Assembly (NCBI GenBank): GCA_030641535.1
Contig: DAOWHG010000055.1
Span: forward strand, 1 to 6,757
Source of the DNA: Mycoplasmatota bacterium
GTDB lineage: Bacteria; Bacillota_I; Bacilli_A; Izemoplasmatales; Izemoplasmataceae
Length of the DNA stretch: 6,757 nucleotides
Direction: 5' to 3'
Shown here: positions 1 through 4,898 of the stretch, one piece after another
Numbering within the stretch: the stretch's first letter is position 1
Layout of the letters: each line of letters begins with the position of its first letter
Notes under the pieces: generated by a model
What the model was told of the DNA's origin: nothing
Seen by the model: the letters and a program-made list of their open reading frames with translations, nothing else
Databases searched by the model: none
Program-made: the position numbers and the translations under genes

Positions 1-216
1 ACCGTTTTATCAATTATTTCCAGTTTTTTAAATTAAAACGACTTTACAATTATAAGCGAAGTATGTTTTTCATCCTCTTAAAATCGACGTGATATTTTGC
101 GGATTTTCGAAAATTTTAAGTAAAATGTATATTTCTATATATATGTTCAATCATTTCCTTTTATTTTTATAATCTGGAAAAATTAATAATCATTAATAAA
201 TAATATACAATTTATT

Positions 217-233
217 TATTTTATCATAAAATA
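217..233. repeat. Perfect AT-only inverted repeat (8-bp arms, 1-nt centre)
   Basis: TATTTTAT (217-224) and ATAAAATA (226-233) are exact reverse complements around a single C at 225. In DNA this AT-rich, short AT palindromes arise often by chance. It could be an operator or hairpin remnant, but nothing nearby identifies a role. Confidence 0.4.
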
Positions 234-352
234 GTATTTCATACTTTTTTTTGAAATTACAAGAAATAATTGCGTGATTCATTTTTCAAAATTAATATCA
301 TGAATTAATAGCAAATTTAACAACGAGCAAATAATTTCTATTTTTCCATTTT

Positions 353-378
353 TTTTACAATATCATGATCGTGTAAAA
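353..378. repeat. 26-bp imperfect palindrome in the left intergenic region
   Basis: The outer arms TTTTACA (353-359) and TGTAAAA (372-378) are exact reverse complements, and the core ATCATGAT (362-369) is itself a perfect palindrome. Only the two pairs between them (360-361 against 370-371) mismatch, so 11 of 13 positions per half match. It lies about 60 bp beyond the LacI stop codon. The run of T at 349-356 precedes the structure on the plus strand, and on the minus strand A residues follow it, so it does not look like a terminator for the LacI gene. A protein-binding site is more likely, but no cognate regulator can be named. Confidence 0.5.
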
Positions 379-429
379 TTTATTCTAATTAATTTCTGAG
401 AAGTAATTAAATTAAACTAAAATATATGT

Positions 430-443
430 AGTAAATTTTTACT
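430..443. promoter_or_regulatory. Possible auxiliary LacI-type operator at the repressor stop codon
   Basis: AGTAAA (430-435) and TTTACT (438-443) are perfect 6-bp inverted arms separated by TT, spanning the stop codon of the LacI-family gene (439-441). The same AGTAAA/TTTACT half-sites form part of the long dyad upstream of that gene (1455-1493), with different centre spacing. The shared half-site suggests a second, weaker site for the same repressor. Chance is a serious alternative in sequence this AT-rich. Confidence 0.3.
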
Positions 444-1437
444 TTAAAGTTTCCCTTTGAACGAGTTTAACCGGTACTATTTTTTTATATGATATACTTC
501 TTCCCTCAATTCTTTCTAACAGTGATTGTAAAGATTGTTCACCCATAAATTCTGTATAAACATGAATTGTAGAGAGAGGAGGTGAGGTATATTTCGATGT
601 CGGGTGATCATTGAAACCTATTAATCCTATCTCTTCCGGAATTCTAATTCCTTTTTCATTAATGGCTCTCAAAGCACCTAGAGCAATCGAGTCATTTGTG
701 CAGAAATACACCTCTGCTCTATCCTTTTTTCTTAAGATTTCCTTCATTAGCCTGTATCCAGACTCACTTGTAATATTTCCAACATGAACATGCTTGGTTT
801 CAAGTAAATTTCTTTGAAATAAATAGTCCCTAAATACTAATTCTCGTCTTTCACCAAGCTTTATGTTTTTGGATATATACTCAACTCCACCAATATACCC
901 TATTTTCTTATATTTCTTCTTAATCAATAAACTTAACACAGTTTTTACCGCGTAGTTAAAGTCTATAACAACACTATCATATAGACCTTCATTTGGACTC
1001 GAATCTATAAATACTAAGTGTTTTGATACCCTTAAGAACCTCTTTATCTGACTATCAGAAAATTTTCCTATACAGATGATACCATCAAAGTCTTCACTCT
1101 CGACCATATCAAAACTTCTATCAGTTTTGTAAAAAAGTACAGTGTCAACACTATGCTTTTGAGCGTGTTGCTGGATACCCCTTCTAATTCCATCGTAGTA
1201 AGGATCATCTATTTCATGTGCTTGTGAGTACCAATGAACAATAGCCACTCTGTACTTTCTATTTGTTTTTAATCTTGGTCTGTTTCTAGGAGTTTTATAA
1301 TCAATTTTTGCAGCATAACTAAATATTTTTTGTCTTAATTCATTACTTACGCTTAAAGTTTTATCGTAATTTAAAACTCTTGATACAGTTGTTATTGAAA
1401 CATTGAATTTATCAGCTATATTTTTTAGTGTTGCCAT
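439..1437 (-). CDS. LacI-family transcriptional repressor, EbgR/GalR-like (galactoside-type)
   Basis: This 332-residue cytoplasmic regulator has the normal LacI-family length and order. The N-terminal helix-turn-helix covers residues 4-24 (VSITTVSRVLN at 13-23), followed by a linker to about 60 and a periplasmic-binding-protein-like effector and dimerisation domain to the end. Landmarks include DDPYY (77-81), YIGG (181-184), TNDSIALGALRAI (247-259) and the FNDHPTSKYTSPPLSTI block (275-291). The overall pattern, starting with MATLKNIA, resembles Escherichia coli EbgR and Gram-positive galactose/beta-galactosidase repressors, so the effector is probably a galactoside or related sugar; that is inference. 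The linker (about 47-62, rich in Arg, Pro and Lys) lacks the usual NxxARxL hinge helix. GAGGTGAT at 1441-1448 supports the ATG start. The gene has its own promoter inside an upstream dyad and is probably autoregulated. No sugar-metabolism gene is visible in the window, so its target is unknown. Confidence 0.9.
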   Translation of the reverse strand: MATLKNIADKFNVSITTVSRVLNYDKTLSVSNELRQKIFSYAAKIDYKTPRNRPRLKTNRKYRVAIVHWYSQAHEIDDPYYDGIRRGIQQHAQKHSVDTVLFYKTDRSFDMVESEDFDGIICIGKFSDSQIKRFLRVSKHLVFIDSSPNEGLYDSVVIDFNYAVKTVLSLLIKKKYKKIGYIGGVEYISKNIKLGERRELVFRDYLFQRNLLETKHVHVGNITSESGYRLMKEILRKKDRAEVYFCTNDSIALGALRAINEKGIRIPEEIGLIGFNDHPTSKYTSPPLSTIHVYTEFMGEQSLQSLLERIEGRSISYKKIVPVKLVQRETLK

Positions 1438-1451
1438 AGTATCACCTCATT

Positions 1452-1493
1452 AAAAATCTTCAGTAAAATTATACCATAATTTTACTGAAGATT
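1452..1493 (-). terminator. Probable intrinsic terminator of the tetR-uvrC-exonuclease operon
   Basis: Read on the minus strand, 18-nt arms (1493-1476 and 1472-1455) pair perfectly around a 3-nt loop, and the second arm runs into five T residues (1456-1452). The structure starts only 7 nt after the exonuclease stop codon. Position and shape fit a Rho-independent terminator, although the stem is AT-rich and therefore weaker per base pair than usual. The same DNA also carries the promoter of the next gene, so termination may not be its only role. Confidence 0.6.
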
Positions 1494-1496
1494 AAA
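1455..1496 (-). promoter_or_regulatory. Promoter and likely autoregulatory operator of the LacI-family gene
   Basis: On the minus strand there is a perfect TATAAT (1473-1468) preceded by TGG, making a TGn-extended -10 element. A weak -35 (TTTAAT, 1496-1491) sits 17 bp upstream. The start of transcription would be near 1461, giving a leader of about 24 nt with GAGGTGAT before the ATG. The -10 and start point lie inside the perfect 18-bp inverted repeat (1455-1493). A dimeric repressor bound there would block RNA polymerase, so the dyad is the best candidate operator for the LacI-family protein. Its centre (ATACCAT) lacks the CpG typical of many LacI-family operators. Confidence 0.6.
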
Positions 1497-1500
1497 GTGT

Positions 1501-2382
1501 TTATTGATAATCTTTTAAATTTATATTTCGCTCATTATTCAAAACCAATTGAAATCCTTTGAATATTTTGTACGTTGCCATAGCATCTTCCAGTGCATTA
1601 TGAATTTGCTTTCCATTATCGGAGGTGTACAATTTCAAAGCGTTAAACAATCCTAAGTCGTTTTTTAGATTGAAATAATTCTTATGTATTTTAAGTAAAT
1701 TAATGTATCTTGTCCTTTTCTTAAGGGACGGAAGCTTATTCAATTTATACGATTCTCGTAAAGCTAAGAAGTCATTTCTACCCCAAACAATGATAGCTGG
1801 TGCGTATTTCTCAACCAATTGCGAAAAATGCTCGTAAAAATCCTTGTAATTAATCCCATTATCCACGTCCTCTTGCGTTATCTCGAGAAATTTTAGTGTT
1901 CTTTTCGTTAAAATAGGATGGGTAGTAGGCTTGATAATTTGCGAATATTCTTCAATAATCTCATCATTTTTGTCCACTAAATAGAAACCAACCTGGATAA
2001 TTTCTTGTTTAAAAGTCTTATCTTGTTGATAAGGGTGCATTGACATTTCAAGATCTAAAAACATTTTTGTATCTAAACTGTTGATTAAATCTCTTGTTCC
2101 CTCTTTGATATTCATAATATCATAGTATATAATATTTTTTCTTCGTCTTATTTCCATTACTTTCAAAACGTAATCAATATTACTAACTTTTCTACCCCTA
2201 TAAACTCTTTTTTCATCATCAATAACAAATTGAATGAATCTAGAGATTGAAAGATACTTTCCTATTCTATTTACCATTGATCTTTGCAAGTAAAAAAACA
2301 TAATCTGATTACTTACCTTAATTGATATTATTCTATCTTCTTCGTCGATACATAATATTCTTCCACTTATTGTTTTTTTCAT
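1501..2382 (-). CDS. DEDDh-family 3'-5' exonuclease with an unassigned N-terminal domain
   Basis: This 293-residue cytoplasmic protein has a DnaQ-like exonuclease fold from about residue 105 to 280. The expected metal-binding residues are all visible: D110 and E112 in FLDLEMS, D204 in WGRND, and H261 plus D266 in HNALED, the H-x4-D signature of the DEDDh class. The W-G-x-x-D block and the spacing resemble the ERI-1/KapD-like branch more than polymerase III epsilon; whether the substrate is RNA or DNA cannot be told. Residues 1-104 match nothing I recognise. They alternate short hydrophobic strands with basic stretches (RVYRGRKV, EIRRRKN), so a small beta-rich nucleic-acid-binding domain is possible. 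AGGTGG (2387-2392) supports the start. It follows uvrC by 29 nt and is probably the last gene of that operon, just before a terminator-like hairpin. Confidence 0.8.
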   Translation of the reverse strand: MKKTISGRILCIDEEDRIISIKVSNQIMFFYLQRSMVNRIGKYLSISRFIQFVIDDEKRVYRGRKVSNIDYVLKVMEIRRRKNIIYYDIMNIKEGTRDLINSLDTKMFLDLEMSMHPYQQDKTFKQEIIQVGFYLVDKNDEIIEEYSQIIKPTTHPILTKRTLKFLEITQEDVDNGINYKDFYEHFSQLVEKYAPAIIVWGRNDFLALRESYKLNKLPSLKKRTRYINLLKIHKNYFNLKNDLGLFNALKLYTSDNGKQIHNALEDAMATYKIFKGFQLVLNNERNINLKDYQ

Positions 2383-2411
2383 TTAACCACCTATCACATT
2401 ATATCATATAA

Positions 2412-4169
2412 TTAATCATCTTTTAATTTTTCAATTAAATTAAGTGAAACCTTTTTTGTAATACCTAATTCTATCAATTCCTCAAGAGTAGCAAGTTTTA
2501 TTAAGTTTACAGACTTATATTTCATTAATAATTTCTTTTTAGTTATTTCTCCTACTCCCTCAATGCTATCTAACACAGAATTGAATACACCTTTACTTCG
2601 TACTTGCTGATGGTAGTTTATCGCAAAGCGATGCGCTTCATCCTGAATTCTAGTTAGTAAATGAAAGACATTTGAAGTTTTACTTATTTCAATCTTTTGT
2701 AAATCTTGATTTAGCAAATAATCTGTCTGATGTTTATCACTTTTTACTAAACCAGCGATGGGAACATGCAGCTTAAGGCTATCTAAAATTTCTTTTGCAG
2801 CATTAATTTGTTGTATTCCACCATCGACAATTATTAAATCTGGTCTTCTTAAATCTTCTATTAATACTTTATAATATCTCCGATATATAACTTCTTTCAT
2901 TGTATGATAATCTGAAGCCTTATCATTTAATGATTTTATTTTATACTTGCGATAGTCTTTTCTAGAAGGTTTCCCATTAATAAATACAACCATACTACTT
3001 ACTGCATCTGCTCCAAAAAGATTTGAATTATCGAAAGCCTCAATAACATAAGGAGTGTTTATATTTAGTAATTCCCCTAAATTATCTACAGATTTTATTG
3101 TTCTATCTATTTCACGTCTTATTATTTCTGTTTTTTGAATCAAAGCTTCCTTAGCATTTAATATAGCTAGACTAAGCAATTTATACTTATCTCCCTTTTG
3201 CGGCTTAAAGAACTTTGTATTTAAGAATTCCTCTAAAACGTCTGTATTAAGTTCTAATGGTACAAATATTTCTTTTGGAGCTATATTATTCTCATAAAAC
3301 TGAGCAATATAATCCTCAATTGATTTAAAAGGATCAGAATAGTATTCAAATAATGATTGATGTCTTGCAGATATCTTTCCATTTCTTATAAAGAATATCT
3401 CTATAGAGATTAGATATTCATTATAATGATATCCAATAATATCTCTATCTTTTAAGTCGTTTAGGTTAATCTTTTGTCTATTAGTTGTTGTTTTAATGTT
3501 ATCAACAGTATTTTTATATTCTAAAGCTTTCTCATACTCCTGTAATTCACTTGCTTCATGCATCTTTTTCTCAAGTGAATTAATTACGCCCTTAATATCG
3601 CCTTTAAGAAATCTTTTAATGTCAATTATTATATCATTATACTCTTCAATACTAACCTTCCTAATGCAAGGAGCGAGGCATTGTCCCATGTGGTAATAGA
3701 GACATTCCTGTTTAGGAAGTCTAGCACATTTTCTTAAAGGGTATATCTTATTTAATAATTTAACTGTCTCGCGAGCTGCTCTAACGTTTGGATATGGTCC
3801 AAAAATATTTTTAGACTTCTTTGTTAAATTCCTTGTAACAATTATTTTTGGATTCTTTTCGTTAGTTATCTCAATATAAGGATAAGTCTTATCGTCAGTA
3901 AGCATAATATTATACCTAGGGTTATATTTCTTTATTAAATTAAGCTCTAACAAGAGAGCATCTAATTCAGTATGGGTAACAATATATTCAAAATCTACAA
4001 TATCTAAGACTAGACGGCTAGTTTTAGCGTCATGACTTCCTGTGAAATAAGAAGCTAGACGCTTCTTAAGGTTTTTTGCCTTGCCAACATAAATGACAAC
4101 ACCATCTTTATTTTTAAACTGATAGGATCCAGGAAGTCCTGGAACCGTTTTAAGTTTCTCATTTAACAT
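2412..4169 (-). CDS. uvrC: UvrABC nucleotide-excision-repair nuclease subunit UvrC
   Basis: UvrC makes the two incisions flanking a DNA lesion after UvrA and UvrB have located it. At 585 residues this is full length. The N-terminal GIY-YIG nuclease domain (about 10-90) shows G14-S-Y16, Y27-V-G29, R37, E75 and N87, at the positions of the family's catalytic residues. Four cysteines follow (C148, C156, C164, C168), matching the iron-sulfur-type cluster reported for E. coli UvrC. A UVR motif for UvrB contact lies at about 198-233. The RNase H-like 5' nuclease domain carries D380 (FDNSN), D449 (VDGG) and H513 (DEAHRFA), and a helix-hairpin-helix region occupies about 532-585. Nothing essential is missing. 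The start ATG is 8 nt after the tetR-like stop codon, and its ribosome binding site overlaps that stop, suggesting translational coupling and co-expression with the regulator. Confidence 0.97.
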   Translation of the reverse strand: MLNEKLKTVPGLPGSYQFKNKDGVVIYVGKAKNLKKRLASYFTGSHDAKTSRLVLDIVDFEYIVTHTELDALLLELNLIKKYNPRYNIMLTDDKTYPYIEITNEKNPKIIVTRNLTKKSKNIFGPYPNVRAARETVKLLNKIYPLRKCARLPKQECLYYHMGQCLAPCIRKVSIEEYNDIIIDIKRFLKGDIKGVINSLEKKMHEASELQEYEKALEYKNTVDNIKTTTNRQKINLNDLKDRDIIGYHYNEYLISIEIFFIRNGKISARHQSLFEYYSDPFKSIEDYIAQFYENNIAPKEIFVPLELNTDVLEEFLNTKFFKPQKGDKYKLLSLAILNAKEALIQKTEIIRREIDRTIKSVDNLGELLNINTPYVIEAFDNSNLFGADAVSSMVVFINGKPSRKDYRKYKIKSLNDKASDYHTMKEVIYRRYYKVLIEDLRRPDLIIVDGGIQQINAAKEILDSLKLHVPIAGLVKSDKHQTDYLLNQDLQKIEISKTSNVFHLLTRIQDEAHRFAINYHQQVRSKGVFNSVLDSIEGVGEITKKKLLMKYKSVNLIKLATLEELIELGITKKVSLNLIEKLKDD

Positions 4170-4172
4170 AAT

Positions 4173-4179
4173 ATCACCT
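4173..4179 (-). promoter_or_regulatory. uvrC ribosome binding site overlapping the tetR-like stop codon
   Basis: On the minus strand AGGTGAT precedes the uvrC ATG by 3 nt, or 5 nt counting from the AGGTG core. Its first bases are part of the TAG stop (4180-4178) of the upstream TetR-family gene. Ribosomes finishing the regulator would therefore sit on the uvrC initiation region, which supports coupled translation and fixes the uvrC start. Confidence 0.6.
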
Positions 4180-4774
4180 ATTTATTTAATTCCTCTTTAT
4201 CTCCATAAAGCGCTATAAACACGCTTCTAAAAGCTGAAGAGTATATGTTTGATAATTCTTGTGGAGATTCTTCTTTACCACTTCGATGCCATTTTGAAAG
4301 CAAAGTCCACGCAGAAGAAGCAACAATTTCCATTGTGTAGCTCTCAGCCTTCTTGTTAATCTTTACAATCGAATAAAACTGTTCTCTTCTTAAATTTATA
4401 AGCTCCAATATCCCTGATACCATCAAATACTCAAGATTAGTCTTAATAACAGTATCTACCAATTTCTCTTCCTCATCAATTCTTTTAAAGAAACTTTGGA
4501 TTAAGAATTGTTCATCTTCCTCAGGTTGCAGTAAGAAATGTTCAAAAACTGAAACATAAAAGTCCTCAAAGAACATTCTAACTTTTATTTTTATTATATC
4601 ATCTTTTGTACTAAAGTTGCGATAGAATGTGGCTCTTGAGATGCCTGCTTTTTTAATTATCTCAGTAATTCTTATATTTTCATACTTTTTGCCCTCTAGT
4701 AAACGACATAAAGCTTCAAATGTCCATTCTCTGGTGTACTTAACTCTCATATCAATCTTCTCATTTTGATACAT
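4178..4774 (-). CDS. TetR/AcrR-family transcriptional regulator, likely repressor of the divergent RND pump
   Basis: This 198-residue protein has the usual TetR-family size. The N-terminal DNA-binding domain spans about 12-60, with the helix-turn-helix at about 34-54 (ITEIIKKAGISRATFYRNF), the family's most recognisable segment. The rest is a variable helical ligand-binding and dimerisation domain, with a hydrophobic FFEDFYVSVFEHFLL helix just after the DNA-binding part. The C-terminal subfamily resembles the TetR_C_8 type, with low certainty. A perfect AAGGAGG (4781-4787) lies 6 nt before this ATG and favours it over Met9. The gene is divergent from an RND permease, with a palindrome overlapping both promoters, so it probably represses itself and the pump and releases DNA on binding an exported compound. 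Ligand unknown. It ends in TAG, 8 nt before uvrC. Confidence 0.9.
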   Translation of the reverse strand: MYQNEKIDMRVKYTREWTFEALCRLLEGKKYENIRITEIIKKAGISRATFYRNFSTKDDIIKIKVRMFFEDFYVSVFEHFLLQPEEDEQFLIQSFFKRIDEEEKLVDTVIKTNLEYLMVSGILELINLRREQFYSIVKINKKAESYTMEIVASSAWTLLSKWHRSGKEESPQELSNIYSSAFRSVFIALYGDKEELNK

Positions 4775-4808
4775 AATATACCTCCTTGTTTCATAGATTT
4801 CTAAATGA

Positions 4809-4837
4809 TTGAAATACTACAGAATATATTATAACAT
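4809..4837 (+). promoter_or_regulatory. Candidate promoter of the RND permease gene
   Basis: TTGAAA (4809-4814) matches the -35 consensus at 5 of 6 positions. TAACAT (4832-4837) matches the -10 at 4 of 6, with a 17-bp spacer. The start would fall near 4844, giving a leader of about 55 nt. The -10 overlaps the -10 of the opposing tetR promoter. An alternative -10, TATAAC at 4870-4875, lacks a good -35. Confidence 0.45.
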
Positions 4838-4856
4838 ATAACTAGATATGATACAA
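4828..4856 (-). promoter_or_regulatory. Promoter of the tetR-uvrC-exonuclease operon
   Basis: On the minus strand a perfect TATAAT (4833-4828) is preceded by TGT, giving an extended -10. TTGTAT (4856-4851) sits 17 bp upstream as a weak -35. Transcription would begin near 4821, leaving a leader of about 47 nt that contains AAGGAGG. The 17-bp spacer is almost filled by the palindrome at 4832-4853. Confidence 0.6.
4832..4853. promoter_or_regulatory. Candidate TetR-family operator, 22-bp imperfect palindrome
   Basis: Arms TAACATAT (4832-4839) and ATATGATA (4846-4853) are reverse complements at 7 of 8 positions around a 6-bp centre. The site fills the -35/-10 spacer of the minus-strand tetR promoter and covers the -10 and start of the plus-strand RND promoter. 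This is the expected place for a repressor acting in both directions. Length and dyad form fit TetR-family operators; binding itself is inferred. Confidence 0.5.
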
Positions 4857-4886
4857 ATGTCGCGTATTTTATAACATGTATGAAAA

Positions 4887-4892
4887 GAGGTG
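4887..4892 (+). promoter_or_regulatory. Ribosome binding site of the RND permease gene
   Basis: GAGGTG lies 6 nt upstream of the ATG at 4899. It supports that start, which also places the first transmembrane helix right after a short basic N-terminus, as normal for RND permeases. Confidence 0.65.
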
Positions 4893-4898
4893 TTTTGT

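Larger units (their letters stand above)
1..438. other. Non-coding AT-rich intergenic region downstream of the LacI-family gene
   Basis: I find no supportable gene here. ATG-started frames on both strands close within about 20 codons and none has a well-spaced ribosome binding site. G+C is about 19% by hand count (83 of 438), and 181-240 has only 5 G or C in 60. The stretch contains several dyads. There are 7-bp arms at 3-9 and 34-40, an all-AT pair at 195-201 and 210-216, a perfect dyad at 217-233, and a longer one at 353-378; the last two are listed separately. No hairpin followed by a convincing T-run was found on the minus strand to end the LacI gene. It may carry a promoter or operator for a gene to the left of the window, but I cannot show this. 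Confidence 0.6.

Noticed and set aside
125..172. Short plus-strand frame starting ATG at 125 as a small protein
   Set aside because: It is only about 15 codons long, with no ribosome binding site and low-complexity AT-driven composition.
178..197. Hairpin ATTAAT-loop-ATTAAT followed by T5 on the minus strand, as terminator of the LacI-family gene
   Set aside because: The stem is only six A-T pairs and would be very unstable; it lies about 240 bp past the stop codon. Not distinguishable from chance.
1..438. CRISPR array, tRNA, insertion-sequence end or riboswitch in the left intergenic region
   Set aside because: No regularly spaced repeats, no cloverleaf or GTTC-type T-loop pattern, no paired terminal repeats with a target duplication, and no conserved aptamer core could be seen.
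1501..2382. Assignment of the exonuclease as DNA polymerase III epsilon (DnaQ) or PolC proofreading domain
   Set aside because: The long N-terminal extension, the WGRND block at the third acidic residue and the absence of a polymerase or clamp-binding signature fit a stand-alone ERI-1/KapD-like exonuclease better.
2398..2424. TATAAT preceded by TGA on the minus strand between uvrC and the exonuclease gene, as a separate promoter
   Set aside because: Transcription would start near 2391, inside the exonuclease ribosome binding site (2387-2392), leaving no usable leader; the -35 (TTAAAA) is poor. Probably chance in AT-rich DNA.
3496..3696. A 66-codon plus-strand open frame inside uvrC
   Set aside because: It lies wholly antisense to well-conserved UvrC sequence (cysteine cluster and UVR region), has no good ribosome binding site, and its composition is what the complement of Lys/Glu-rich coding sequence gives.
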